From: Lycocorax pyrrhopterus obiensis
Lineage: Eukaryota > Chordata > Aves > Passeriformes > Paradisaeidae
DNA length: 64,000 nt
Direction: 5' to 3'
NCBI GenBank assembly: GCA_014706295.1
Contig: JACSVZ010000007.1
Coordinates: forward strand, 61,453,475 to 61,517,474
Shown: positions 35,176 through 47,804 of the stretch, piece by piece
Position numbering within the stretch: position 1 is the first letter of the stretch
Layout of the letters: every line of letters starts with the position of its first letter
The notes under the pieces: generated by a model
What the model was told of the DNA's origin: nothing
Seen by the model: only the letters and a program-made list of their open reading frames with translations
Databases searched by the model: none
Made by a program: the position numbers and the translations under genes

Positions 35176-38140
35176 TTAAATGTGCTGTACAGGTGAACAG
35201 CCACTGGATATTCAGATTCACACACAGTTTTGTATTTGAGGAGAGCAAGGTCTAATCTCTGGGGTGAGGAGACAGCTTAAATTCAGTTAGACCTTAAGAG
35301 ATTGTGCTGGTTTGAATTTGAATTCTAATTTGAATTTAAGTTTTCCACCTTTCTAGGGCAGAAGGTCACCTAAAAAAGATCACCCCATAATGAATTTCAA
35401 AGCATGTGGTCCTTGAGAAACTACACAATATGGTCAATAATCTTGAAACAAAAGTTTCTAGATGCACCTGTATTTACAGTTAGAGGTAACAGAAAGTTTT
35501 ACCTTCGTTTCAGGCCTAAACTTTTAGCTGAATGTGTTCTGGCCTCGTTTAACAACGGAGGCTGGAAACTTCTCCCTGTGGAGACTGGAAATGCTATCCA
35601 CATTCCCTCCAATTCCTCCTAATTCAGAAAGTTGGCACAGGAACGAGCTAAGAAGATTTGGAGAGTCTTTGTTAGCCAAAACAGTATTGGTTTTCTGACC
35701 TGAAAAAAGTGATGATCCATTTAATGCTGGTTCTTTTCACGGAGGATGTGATATCACTTTGTGTCCCCATTTGCACTGTGGGCATTCCACAATTTATCCA
35801 GGACGTTGCTAATTTCGTTGGGGCAAAGCAAGCCTGCTCTTGAAGGGCATAAAACCTCCTCCTTAGCTGGAAAGTTTAGAATGGTGTATCTTGAAGATAA
35901 ATAAATGAAATTTTCTACCCAGGCCTGTTGTCGTGTGGTGATTCCATCTAGAAGGCAGATTCAAATCATTCATGAATACCTGCTGAAATAGTAATGAGCC
36001 TTTGGAGAATTGAGGAATGTTCAATATTTTCACACCCCTGTTAAAAAGGTCAATAAAAGGTTTCAAGAGGACTTACTTACCTGCAAAGGAATTGTTCTTT
36101 TCCAAGCTTTTCTTGAATTTTGACTATGCTCAGGAGACTTTTTTTACTTATCACCCTTCTGTTCTCTTTTTCAATTGTCCAGTAATTCTGAATTCTTTTA
36201 AGCAATAGCAAAGAAGAACAGAAGGAAAACCACTAATGGCAGATCTCTTTCATCTTCTTTTCTTTTCCCAAGGAAAACATTTTATTAAGACTCATCCTGA
36301 ATTCCTGTCCAACAAATTAACAGATTTTCACCTTAAGTATTCTGTAGTAACTTCATCACTTATTTTTGGTGGAATTCTGAAACATCAGGGAGAGGAGCAA
36401 GTTTAATAAACTATATATATAGATATAAACTAGACGCCATCACTTTAATTAACTGGATTATGCAGTTTAGATCCTGTTCCTGTGGCCGAGTGGAAAATAG
36501 GAGATCAAACTTTTTCAGTCCTGAGATTATTGATTTTGGCTCCCATGTATCTCTAGGGTTGGTGTAACCTGTCAGTCCTCCAAGGAGCATTTCTTCTTGT
36601 TTCACCAGGAGGACTTAGGCCATCTGGGGAGAAAAACTCTGGGAGAAAATTTTAATTGTTAATTTTAGTACATTCATATGTGTCATATCATCCTCAAAGC
36701 ATCCAAGCTGCAACAGACTTGAGAAGAACATTTCACATCCATTATAACACTTGTGATGTGCAGAGGAATATATCTGGGATTTATAATCACTGGGAAAAGA
36801 AGAAACAGTTCCTGGCTTGTATAACAACTCTTAGAAATGTGCTAGACACAATCTCTCCTTAGCTTGCTCCCAGATCTCACCACTGTAGGTTCTACTATAA
36901 CTTAGATCCAGAGGAAAGAGAATTTACAATCAGGAGACATTTTTTTAATTCCTGCTATATTTTCACCCACAAAAAAAAGAGAAGATTTACCATCCCCTCC
37001 TGGGTTTTGAATATCTCAACAACTTTCCATGGCTTTTCAACACTCCTCCTTAATACCTCGTTACAGAGCTGGTGGCAAGATACTGTCTTTCATCTGCTCG
37101 TTCGTTCACTTTACAGAAAGTACCTCGAGTTATCCGTAAGGATATCTCGCTAGATTCGAGTATGGATTTTTCTCTTTGACCTTTTCACAGCCCTGAGGCA
37201 TTCAGCAAGTGCTTTGTGGTCATGGTAGCTCATCTGGAGACACAAGACATACAAATCCAGCCATAAAGATGTTTCCATAGGCACTGCTATCCTAAAGACC
37301 TCAACTGCCTGTTTGGATACATGAGAAGCAAAAGTAGAATCCATGTGGACAACACATCTTGAACTATAATTACCATATGGTAAATAGTCATTCTTTATTG
37401 TATTGTCAACAGGCAAGGAACATGCTCTGATGTGGAGGCTTGGGGTATTGCTGACACAGTTAATGGATGAATCCTGGGGGAATACTCTTTTTCCCACTTG
37501 ACACTCAAGTCACTTTTCTTAATTGTAAAAACATCTGTAAGAAGAACCGAATGAGTTGTAGGCCTTGACAGCTGATCTTCCCATGACTCATTCCACAAAG
37601 ACAAACTTGTCTTATGCTTGTCCTTTATCTTCATCTGAAGCATTTGCCAAGAGGAGTGTCTGCATTTTGATTAAATTATAATATTCAGTTTCAGATTTTC
37701 CATCTGAAGCCTTTGCTCCAGACAGAAGGAAGAGAAGGGAAGGTTCATATTGTGGCAGTAATAAGGTTTTAAGAGTTATTTTGGATCGAGCCAGAGATGG
37801 AAGGTACTTTAGCTTTTCTACCTCTGTGTATAAGAGGAAAACAGCTTTTATTCAATTTCAGGTTGGTATGAATTAGGTTGGTAAGAATTGACACAATTTT
37901 TACTTGGATGTTAATAGTGACAATGGGGCCACATAATGATGTTAACACAAGTTGTCTACACCTCAGCTACTTGTCTAACACTCAAAATACTGACTGAAGA
38001 GAATTAAGGTGTATCAGTCTTCCAGTCATTGTGGCCTAAACCAACTCAGGCTATATGTTCCCTAAATTATTTATTTCATTTGTTTTCCTGACAAGCTCAG
38101 GGATCGATATCTCCAGTGTAGGTATCTAAAGTGACTTTAA
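35176..38140. other. unique non-coding sequence
   Basis: About 3 kb without a supported gene. A small TTTGAATT-rich repeat lies at 35311-35338. The 115-codon antisense frame at 37150-37497 and the 72-codon frame at 35404-35622 match nothing I know. Confidence 0.42.
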
Positions 38141-38144
38141 TAAC

Positions 38145-38380
38145 CTTCCTCCATTATGGAATTTGGCAGATTTTGTTCCTCAGAGCCTTTTCATTTTCAT
38201 TGCTGGCAGGTAGCTCTGAGTCTTTCCTAGTAAGTATAAATTAAGCAAGGGCCCCCTAATTTCAATTAGATTATCTTGTCAAAATAAGATTGACAGTAAA
38301 TTATCTCAGAGTACAAATACCTTCACAGATATAAAATACTTGCAGTATTTTTAATTTATTGGAGAAATGCCATTGGAGAA
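38145..38380. promoter_or_regulatory. candidate conserved non-coding element
   Basis: An AT-rich, repeat-free block with AAATTAAGCAAGG, CCCTAATTTCAATTAGATTA and TTTTTAATTTATTGG. The homeodomain-type cores are closely spaced. The call rests on composition alone. Confidence 0.27.
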
Positions 38381-38574
38381 ATTTACTGGAGAAACCTGCT
38401 AGCCAGAGGCTACATATATTTAAACTGAAAATGAGACCTTTTCTCATGAAAGGGGTATTTAATAATTAAAGAACCCAAGAATTGTAGCAAAAGGCTCAAC
38501 AGGTTCTCCATCTTTTGATGTCATCATATCAAGACCGGCTGCCCTCATGAAAGGTTTGTGTGAGCTACGAGTGA

Positions 38575-38708
38575 CACTCGGTCAAACACAAATTATTGGG
38601 TTCAGCACAGGGGTAACCCAGTGAAAGTTAATGACCTGTGATATATAGGAAATCACACTGGATGACCTAATGGTTTCTTCTGGCCTCACACTCTATGAAT
38701 CCATGAAT
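38575..38708 (+). mobile_element. old amniote-type CR1 3' end
   Basis: Sense 3' end of the old CR1 type: GTCAAACACAAATTATTGGG, TTCAGCACAGGGGTAACCCA, AGGAAATCACACTGGATGAC, CTAATGGTTTCTTCTGGCCT, then CTCTATGAATCCATGAAT. In turtles and crocodilians this type is very common. In birds it is an old relic. Confidence 0.72.
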
Positions 38709-39654
38709 ATGTATCCTCTGAGGTTGCCTGCTGGTTGTATTCCTAACCAGGGGAGCAGGCAGAGGCTGCTGTGAAAGAAGGATTTCTACTTATTTACTGG
38801 CATCCGTTGTTCTTTAGCTACATATTCAGATGGTTCACACCCAGAGTTTTAAGGAAAAATTCTGCAGTGAGAGGATCTGGAGCATTTGGGAAAGGATGGT
38901 CGCTGGTAGCCTCCCCAGTGAGAATTTGGTGCTGTGAGAAGTGATTCACACAGTTCCCAAAAGGTGCTGCCTTCCAGCATGTTACCACATCTTGGCAGCA
39001 TTTGAAGGGCACCCTGTGAGCATGAAAGGCAGGAGTGGTGACTCAGAGAGCCACAGTGAGGGGTAAGAAACCCTTTCTGGTGGAATATGAAAACACAAAA
39101 AATACATATCCGTGTGTTCAGGGCTATTTGAGGGTGGTACAGCCTCAGTAATTGGGCTCATGTGTCTGTCTAGAAATGGCTGTTTTGGCTGCCTGTTTAG
39201 CAAAGAAAGGCTTTCCCCTACATTTATTTTCTGGAAAGACAGTGGGAATCTGGAGAACTCTTAGAATCCATGAGCCATCCTTGTGCCATGCTGTGGCTGC
39301 CCATGTGTACTTACAACAGCAGCTTCCTGTGGCTGGTTTTGTTTTGTTTTCCAATTGGGTGGGAATATTATCTTTAAACAGACAAGAAAACGAAAACAAC
39401 TGACTTAAAATCTGTCTCAAAAATAATAATCAAGGAAGCAAGGATGTTCTCAGGAGGGAAGGAATAGTGACTGATGAAGAGGTGAGCAACCTGAGGGAAA
39501 GAAGTGGCAAGGTTTGAGGAATGCTGAGGCGGGGGAAGATCTGGGGAATGCTGTGGGGGAAGTCGTGTCTGTTTACAGGCTCTGTTTATCCACACCTGTG
39601 GGTTAGAAATGCTGTCATCTGAGGAGTGGCCCCATATTACAAGAAGGTCAAGCA
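38709..39654. other. unique non-coding sequence
   Basis: No gene or recognised repeat is seen. A short TTTTG repeat lies near 39338-39350. Confidence 0.4.
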
Positions 39655-40020
39655 CCAAGCAGACCTAATTAAAAGCTCATTACAAGAGACAATCTCCATT
39701 AGCATGCCAAGTTTCATGCAAATCCATTAGCACCAGGGCTCTCTTCGGAAGCTTTAAATTCCAGTCCTGTGCCCCAGGGACTGGAAACTGTGGCCGGTTA
39801 ATTTGCCATTCTCAGTCTGTGAACATTAGGCACAGTCCTCTTACTTTCTGGATTATTTCACATTCCAGCAAATTAGTTTTATCCGTTCTGAGAACATTTT
39901 AACAAAGAAAGTTCTTTTGGCATCACATGGATAAAATAACAAGGGATAAAAGAATGAGCAGTTCCCCCAATCAGGAACAAATAACTTTAAATCTCTCCTG
40001 AAAATGCAGCCTTTCCTGTT
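39655..40020. promoter_or_regulatory. candidate conserved enhancer-like block
   Basis: A repeat-free block with CCTAATTAAAAGCTCATTAC near 39664, a perfect POU octamer ATGCAAAT at 39716-39723, and the ten-base word TCCATTAGCA at 39695-39704 repeated at 39723-39732, flanking the octamer. It also carries further TTAATTTG and AATTAG cores. Clustered POU and homeodomain sites are typical of neural and developmental enhancers. Activity and conservation are not shown. Confidence 0.35.
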
Positions 40021-40027
40021 ATTCCCA

Positions 40028-40038
40028 CCCCCCCCCCC
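40028..40038. repeat. C11 homopolymer
   Basis: Eleven consecutive C bases preceded by CCCA. Such runs are prone to length error in assemblies. Confidence 0.95.
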
Positions 40039-40228
40039 TTTCATTTATCTTTCGGCAGTCGGATTTTTTAATTACGTCTCTGCAGCCAGATTCCCTCCCT
40101 CTCTCTTTATGATGGTGTTCTCAAGAGCCATGTTTTTTCTTTATGCCATTGTAGCAGAACTTGACTAAAGATCTTCAAACTTGTTAAGTATAAAAGTTGG
40201 TAAATGATACTATTGTTTGAGTTAAGTT

Positions 40229-40278
40229 GGGGGGAGAAGGGGGAAGGCAGTTTATCTGTGGTGGCTGTGGGGAGGGGG
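40229..40278 (+). other. G-run cluster, possible G-quadruplex
   Basis: Four G-runs of 6, 5, 4 and 5 bases at 40229-40234, 40239-40243, 40269-40272 and 40274-40278, followed by an A-rich tract. The 25-base gap between the second and third runs makes an intramolecular quadruplex less favourable. Confidence 0.35.
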
Positions 40279-40859
40279 AAGGTTTTTAAAAAAAAGGGAA
40301 AGAAAAAAGGCTCAAATGAACTGAAATGGATCAAAGTAAACAGAGACATCTAAAAGCTTTTGTAAGTTAAAAGTGGCTATCTGTTGCAAGTCCTGCCTCA
40401 TTAACTACTGATAGAAGCACTGTCTTGGCCTTCCCAGATATCTAACGCTGACCGCCTCTAACAAGATGAACTCCGGGTTATTCCCTCTCTCCGTTCCCTG
40501 CACCACTGCTTAACCTCAACTTCTCCACGAATGTTTATCCTCTCCCTAGGACGGCAGATCCAGTCCCTAAACCTCAGTCCCCGCTCTAAGAAGAAACAAG
40601 CTCAGAGAGGAGGAAGGAAGTGGGAGAAAGAGGGAAATAACCCCAAAGTCGGTGTCTTGTCTGCATTTCAACACACCTTTTTGGGAGGGGGCATAGTAGA
40701 AAGACAGAGTTCAGTCTCTGTGTTCTGGGTTCCAGTATCCCCCATGCTGTGCCCATTCCGAGGGGGAAGCAAGCTGAAACGGAGAGGCTTGCCTAGGGAA
40801 GCAGGGAGAGTGAGGAGGGCTGGGAGGAGGGAACACGATGGCTCTTTGACTAGGACCAG

Positions 40860-41155
40860 ATAGGTCTCTGTGTAGAGTAATATTACAGCTCTCTCTCTCA
40901 TAAACAAGCTGCATGCCGGCTTCTAAAGAGCCCATCTGGCATAGCTTTGAGAATGGCAATAATTACAAGCTGATGATGGACATGGAAGAAAAGCCCTGCT
41001 GAGCTAACTCATAAGGAAGTACAGGCCAGGACTGTAGGGAAATTACAGGCTAAAACCCTTTCTAGTTTAGGCCTTTTGGTGTTCTTAATCACAGACTTTA
41101 AATGTTGTAATAAACACTGTTGCATTTTATTGACCAACTCCCATGACAGGCAAAT
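40860..41155. promoter_or_regulatory. candidate conserved non-coding element
   Basis: A repeat-free block with GGCAATAATTACAAGCTGAT near 40953, GTAATATTAC, TTCTTAATCACAGACTTTAA and ACACTGTTGCATTTTATTGA. The texture is strongly enhancer-like, and a CCCATGACAGGC word lies near its end. Confidence 0.3.
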
Positions 41156-41179
41156 CTTTTTTATTTTATTTTATTTTTA
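41156..41179. repeat. TTTTA simple repeat
   Basis: A short run of TTTTA units (TTTTTTATTTTATTTTATTT) directly after the candidate conserved block. Confidence 0.8.
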
Positions 41180-43055
41180 CTATTTGTTAGTTCAGAAAGC
41201 AGTTCGAGAACAATCATTTCTTAAAGACTGGGTCTGTAGATTTACTTCATGAAAAGTGATCCAAACAGCAAGAGTCCCTTTTGTTACTTTGCAATTAAAA
41301 AAGAACAAGGGGAAAAAAAGGAAAAGAAATATTTTAGAGGTCCACTTACCCCTATGCAGGACTAGGTCACTGATAATGCCCGCTTTGTTTTGAGATTATC
41401 ATTGAGGAATAAAAGCTCTAGAATAAGTTATTAAGTTTTTAGGTGAAACTCCTGCTGATTTCACTGGCGGTAGGATTTCCCAGGAAATAAAGCAGTTTTA
41501 GGTATGAGAGGTATGGCCTGATCTTGTGCCCAGTGAAGCTCATGACATCCTCACTGACTCCAGCGGTCTAAACCACTGTCAGTGGAAGCTCAGAGGCCTC
41601 ATCTGTGTCTGGGCTTAAATCCACTCTTACTGTTGTGACCCAGAACCTGTTTCTAAATATAGGGGGAAATTCCAGGTTACTCGGGCTCTGTTCCAGAGTC
41701 CCTTACAGCTACCAAACATCATTTTCACAGTGAAAAACGTGAAACACAGCAATGTTGATGCCCAGTTTAGGGTACCTACCAGGGCTATGATTGCCAGAGG
41801 AAGGTCTCTCTGGCACCAGGTATCCCAAGTCTGGAGTGAAAAACCACTAAATTTTGAAATTTTTCCACCTCTGTATCTCTAAATGTCTGTATTTTGGGTG
41901 TGTGAATTTATTTATCATGTGGTTTTACAGGCACGTGCATGTGGCAGTGCCACCTCTATGGACTAGGAATGGATGTGGAGTATCTCTATGGATTTAGGAG
42001 TGGAGTGCAAGGGAGCTGTGTCAGTTAACACCGGCTGAAGTTCTGCTTCAGAGAGCCTACCTGTTTTCCCAGACTAATTTCACTCTCCTTTTCCTTCTGT
42101 GGAGTCTAGAAGACCAAGAGTTAAACAGCTCTGTGAGTTTTATTTGACTCGAGTGCAATAAATCTCCCAGGGTGACTGATAGACTGATAACTCTCAAAAT
42201 CCATTCAGTACTTTGTGTGTCAAGGCAGCAGTGAATATGGAGTGCTGTCAGTTGTTTTAAATAACACTGTTTTGACAGTATGTTGTTTATCACAATTCAA
42301 CACGTGTGATTTGTTTTCTTGGAGGAAATCTGCCTTTATTTTACACTGGCTTTTATTTTAGTTTAGGAACATCGGCCACATATTAGAAACGCTGCATAAT
42401 GCCGTGGGTTGGGTTTACTGATCTAGTTAAATCTTGGAAAAGTATCTGTGTTTTTACAGGACACATTCTCCTATGAGATTCTAAATAGCAGAACATTCTG
42501 TTCCTTTAGATAAATGTTTGCCTGCAGGTATAGCTTTGTGTTTGTAAATTGTTTCATGTTGCTCCTATTTCTGCTGCAGTTCTTTCACAGACCGTTCAAA
42601 GTTTCTGGTTTACTTGTGGTTGTTTGTAGCCCAGCATTTCATAACACAGATGCTTATTTAGTTTTCCCGATTACCATTTGACTACTTGTTCAGGCATCAG
42701 ATTTTTTTTCCCCTTTTTTGTTGCAAAGTTGAAGGAATGTGAGGTCAGGGAATGGAAATTTACCTATCCTAATGTAGCTCTCTTTTCTTTCATAAACTTC
42801 CTCTGGCTTCTTAATCTGAAACTTGCTTGTCAATGTGAAATGATTTCTTTATATTTAACTGTCTCTTTCCAATACAGACTGGAATTGTTCCCAACAAAAG
42901 AAGCATGAATTGGTGGAAACTATATATTAAATGCAGGACTATTTGTCTAGTTTTCATTAGGTTGCTGAGTGAGAAGCCCAAACTCCTCTCTTTTCCCAAG
43001 GTACTCGGATATCCACCAAGTGCCTTCATCCCATAGCCTTGTTTCCTCTCCCAGT
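41180..43055. other. unique non-coding sequence
   Basis: About 1.9 kb without a gene. An old palindromic repeat fragment lies at 41516-41570. The region 42300-42430 is repeat-free and may be constrained, but I see no strong motif cluster. Confidence 0.4.
41516..41570. repeat. fragment of old palindromic amniote repeat
   Basis: GGCCTGATCTTGTGCCCAGT, GAAGCTCATGACATCC and CACTGACTCCAGCGG follow the GGCCTGATCCTG...CCATTGACTTCAGTGGG order of the old palindromic repeat type, with many changes. Confidence 0.42.
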
Positions 43056-43059
43056 AAAC

Positions 43060-43760
43060 CAGCTTTCCAAAAGAATGCTACACTCTCTGCTCTTTATACT
43101 GTCAGCAGTGACAGCAACCAGCCACGCTGACATTTCTTATTGTTTACAAAGGATGAGCGCCAACAAGGCATCTCTGATCATTTGATAAACTCTCCTAACC
43201 CTCTCCCCCCGCCCAGCCCTCTGCTCCACTGACCAAACTAACCTTTTCACGGTACACTGCCTGTAATTACCAGTGAAAGATGCTAACCAGAAAGGATCAG
43301 AACTCCAGCTAAACACAAACAAACCAGCAAAACAGCTCTGAAGATAAACTGCTCACAACTTACGTGGCTCGGCAAACAGGGCAAGCCAGGAGAAACAGAG
43401 TAGCTGCAGGCGGGGGGTGGGGAAGGAAGAAATCTAACCCTAAATTCCTTATGTGCATGTATTTTTCATATGAATTTTAAAATTGCTTGAAAAAACATGC
43501 TAGAATAGCTTTAAAATAACCTTATTGTTTATTATCATAATCCTGTATATTTAATATCCTTTTTCCCCTTCAATTCCCCCCACTCCTGCAGAAACTCCCG
43601 CCAACACAGTGGTCAAACTGAGTTCATAGTTCCTCGTAATGAGCCCAGGAGTAATTCCGATACCAAAAAGAGTTTCTATTCAGTAATGACATGAATTTGA
43701 CTCTTACCCACCCCCTCCTCAATTCCTAGTGTGACAAGCAGATTCTTTCTATGCTGTTTT
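43060..43760. promoter_or_regulatory. candidate conserved non-coding block
   Basis: Repeat-free. It contains CTTATTGTTTACAAAGGATG at 43136-43155, which joins a forkhead-type TGTTTAC (43141-43147) to an ACAAAGG SOX/TCF-like core. AT-rich sequence with ATTGTTTATTATCATAATCC follows near 43524. The short GC-rich island AGGCGGGGGGTGGGGAAGG lies near 43408. The constraint is inferred, not shown. Confidence 0.3.
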
Positions 43761-45505
43761 CCTGGAGGTGAGAAGCACCAGCACACGAAGTCTCTCTTTG
43801 CTCATCCTTCTCCAAGAGCGAGTTGGCGAGGAAGGTAGTATTGATGGCCTTTGTTTGCCAGGAATGCTGAGGTGGTGGATGATTGTTTAAAATAGTTTAA
43901 ACTCAATTTTTAAAAAAATTGCATCTGCTGTTATGGATTCTACCTGAATTAGCTGGAGAATGGGCTTGCTCCGTAAGCAGAACTTTTCCACTGAGTTTTC
44001 CAGGGCGAAAGAGTAAGACCAAGCTTTGAGGAGGGTGTGATTTTCTTCCCACAGGCAAAGCTGCATTGGTTCATTCTTTTCTTTTCCATGGTAGGAGGAT
44101 TGTTACATGGAAAACAACAAGAACAAGTTTAGATCTCCAGCAGAAATCCAAATCTTTAAAGAGAAGTTTTATTTTAGGCAAAATGGCAGCAGAAGGTCTT
44201 CTGGCTCTGAAAAATTCCTTCCTATTCTTATAGAAGCTTTGTCTGCTGGGAGCCCATCCATGCCATGTTATCCCAGCATGGAATCTGTCTTCTCAGCAAT
44301 AAAACAACTTTCATTTACTTGTGTTACTTCTGCAGATGCCATTGATTAAAACCTCCTAAGGAACAACCACAACAGCAGCATGGCCACTCCTAGGGCCTTT
44401 GGACAGGCTTTGTCATCAGCTCCATACTGAACACCTAAGGCACCTCTCTTCACCTTTCTTTCTTTCAGTGAGTTGCTGTGGTGTTGGGATGGACAAAATG
44501 GTTTTCACCTTAGCCCTAAACTCCTAATCCTTGGCTGGAAGCTTTAGCTGCAAGTTCAGCACAACCAATAACCTGTTGCTAAATTGAAAGTGGCTGAGAT
44601 CTGTCCTTGCCTGACTTTGCAGAGCTTCCATCCTCATGCAGGATCTCCTGCATGCTGGTCATGTCAACATAATTGGTCAAGGTAGTGCGTGGTAGATTTC
44701 ATTTCTTTTAATGTCAATTTTTATGGTTCTCTCTTGAGTTTTTTATCTGTTCCAAGGAGATTTTACTGTCAAACTGGTAAGATATGAAAAGCTGAGCCTA
44801 TGGAAGCAGACTTGAAAGCCTTCATTTAAGGAGCACGAAAACCTTCTTTAGAAGTATGTTTCATTTACCCTTACTGGCTTTCCTGCCTTCTCTATCAGTC
44901 TGACTTTTTTTTAAATCTGCACAAAAGTGGTGATTCATGCCCTTACAACACACAAGATGAAAAATATCCATAGGTCTGAGACATCATTAATTTTTACCAG
45001 AAGAACTGGGCATATCCCTGTGCATGTAATGTGCAGGAATGCCTTTTGTTTCCTCCCAGCTCTTCTTGTCACAGTGGGTATATTCCAGGGAATCAGTTTG
45101 CTCCTGTTGTCTGGCAAGAACAAAGCCAAGTGTTGCATAGCAAATGCACTTTAATGTATTGACAAATAGGAATAGAATTTAAAATGAGCTTAAATATACT
45201 GAAAAGCCCCCACAAATATAAGGAATATTTGAAATTTTTAGGCCAAACCATTTACGAGAGAGAAAATACAAACACTGTTCAAAACGTCACAGCGATTTAC
45301 CCTTTTAAACATCCATAGGCAGCAAATGCCCTATGTCAGTATTTGTTTTGCACAAAATTCTCACTGGCCAGTGAATGTGAATGCTAAATGCAAAGATGAA
45401 TTTTTAAAAAAAAAAATTAATGTATTTGGTGAGGGAGACTGCAAATTAGTCTTATCAGAAAAAGACTTAACTGCTGAAAAACTGCTTCCTCCCCATAAAC
45501 GTAGG
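43761..45505. other. unique non-coding sequence
   Basis: No gene or recognised repeat is seen. An 80-codon frame at 44107-44349 on + begins with a lysine- and asparagine-rich stretch, but it matches no family I know and has no supporting context. Confidence 0.4.
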
Positions 45506-45507
45506 GA

Positions 45508-45550
45508 GGATTCATAGATCATAGGGCTAGAAGGGACAATCAGGGGCTGT
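45508..45550 (-). mobile_element. old CR1 3' end scrap, antisense
   Basis: GATTCATAGATCATAGGGCT followed by AGAAGGGACAATCAGG is the reverse complement of an old CR1 tail (CCCTTCTAGCCCTATGATCTATGAATC type). Only about 45 bases are recognisable. Confidence 0.6.
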
Positions 45551-45554
45551 GCTG

Positions 45555-47800
45555 TTTCTAAGATGTTGGCCAATATTGGGTATTTCTGAAATTAGAGACA
45601 GGAAAACCTGTAGTTTGAGCCAAGGCAGGCAGTCCAGGACTCTAATCCACTGTTGGCATTGGACAGAGATGGAACATGGGACACGTGCTCATCTGTGAGT
45701 TACACAGCCACTGCAAACCACTTGGGTTTCTTTTTCCTGCTGCTGCTGTAATTAGAGTTCCTGTATTTCCCACTCCTGTCCTTTTATCTTGCCTCTCTTT
45801 CATGTTGCCAAGGCTCACTATCACCTTCATGCTAATGAGGCACTCCCTGGCCACTTAAATGCTTGTTGTTACCTTCCTACAGGTAAGTGAGCACTTCGGG
45901 TTTGCAAGTCTTGCCTGTTCTGGATGAACACGACGTGTAATTTCTGTGCTTTGTGTTAGTGGCTTGCTGTGAGTGTTCCCAAAGCTCAGGGTTGCAGCTA
46001 AAAGGGATAGGGAAAGGCACTAAAATAAAAACATTTTAAAACCCCCACTTCCCTCTACTCTCATGTGCTTGTATTGTATCAATCCCAAGAAGTCCCGTGA
46101 ATTAAGATGAGGATTTTCACCTCATCCAGCAATCCCTTGCCCTTTTATCTCCACTCCAATGAAGTCATGTCTTGCTGTTTAACTTTCGTGTTACAATTAA
46201 GATTTTTACTTCCTCATGTGATTCACTGCAGGGGAAGTGGATTCAGAAAAATTTCAAGGGCCAAAAGACACAAGTCAGAGGAGAAAGTAGGCGGAAATGG
46301 AGGTCTTTTTCCAAGTTACTTATTTCCAAGTCAGATTAAAAAGACCTGTAATAGCAATTCTTGCTTCCATCAGCATTCAGTGGTTGGGAATAAGAAGGTA
46401 TTTGCACCAAAATCTCCCTAGGTCAGGAGAAGATGCTAGTTGATTTCGAGGCGGAGGTGTGTGCGACAAAGGTCAAGCACTTAAAAGCCAATGGGATAAT
46501 TGTTGTTTGAGCCCACAGATTTCTGTCTGGTTTTTGGATCCAATGTTCAAAAATGTGATCTCAAAACTCATGTCATTAATGCACAGAACTATTTAACAGT
46601 GAGAACTAAGAGTGTAACGATCATATTTAGGGTCATTTTTCAGGGAACTGCACATAGATTCTCTATCTAAAATGAAATGTCTTTGCTAGACAAAGCCAGT
46701 TGTCCCTGGGCTCTGGATGAAGCAGCTTTTCTGCTTTGTAGATTTTTGCTCTATTGCATTTGCAGGTGCCTCATATTTAGTCACAGACAGCAAATAACCA
46801 GAACTTATCTGAATAAAATTTTCCTGAGTCTTCTGCCTGAACGTTCTCACTGTCAGTTCCCAGCCAAACTGCCTTTCCAGTTCTTTTCCCTGCATTTCTG
46901 CATAGTTCATTGCCCTCATTCCACCACTGGAGCCCGACAGTTTTGTTTGAGGTCTCTTGTCTGTACACATCTGTTTGGGCCAGTGGCTTTCAGGCTGTGG
47001 TGCAGAGAGTCTCAGGATGCAGGAAAAGGAGATTGCCACAGTTTGCCTCTATAGAATTCCATGGGATGTCACAGGGAAAAGCATAGTTATTGTCATTAAG
47101 TTCAGATCTGCTAGTACATGGCCTGCACTTCCGTGTGAAAACTTTAACGAGCTGGAAATCCAAAAAGCATTGCTGGAAGTTGTGTTGTAGAGGAGGAACA
47201 TCTCCATGCTGCACGGCTTCTGTCTCATGGACATGTCCTGGAAGAGCTCCTCTGGGACACAGATACACTCTTCTTAAGCAACACTCTCTCCTGAACTGGC
47301 TGATCTGCATTTTTTCATTTAGAAATTACCAAGATGGGATGTTTGCTGCTGAACTAATGGAGCAACTATCCCAGTGGATGTTGTGGGGCACTGGATTTTG
47401 GCTATTGTGGCCTTGGTGGGCCAGGTGAAACAGAAACACTCAGCTAAGCATTTCCATCAGGGAATATCAGCATTAAAACCATGAAAACCAAAATTCCTTT
47501 TCAAGTAACCAGCATTTCTTTCTGGGGAAACACTCCAGGAAAGCACAGCAAGAAATGGGGAAAAAAAAGTCTCTGAAACAGTGCTCTGGGGAATTTTGCT
47601 CCCAACTTGCTGATGTTGTTGATATAGATAAGTGAGAAATAGGGTTAACTGTATTTATATGTGTTTATATCTATTGTGGAGAAGAATTTTCCTCAGTTAA
47701 GAGCTACATTTTAGGGATGACAGTAAGTTCTGCCATGGAGCTTGGTGGAAGTGGTCCACCCAGTGCTGGCCTGGTGTTTTCTATACACCATTGAGATGAC
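45555..47800. other. unique non-coding sequence
   Basis: No gene or recognised repeat over 2.2 kb. Overlapping frames of 106-125 codons occur on both strands at 46677-47428 and exclude one another. None has a recognisable domain. Confidence 0.4.
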
Positions 47801-47804
47801 TGAG

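Noticed and set aside
35305..35345. TGTGCTGGTTTGAATTTG as the start of an endogenous retrovirus LTR
   Set aside because: No matching LTR end, primer-binding site or internal retroviral sequence was found. The TTTGAA words look like a simple repeat.
41938..41964. Possible second CTCF site (TGCCACCTCTATGG)
   Set aside because: It needs a one-base shift to fit the consensus and has several mismatches.
46677..47054. 125-codon open frame on + with a cysteine-rich start
   Set aside because: It overlaps a 117-codon frame on the other strand and shows no known motif. Chance is the simpler explanation.
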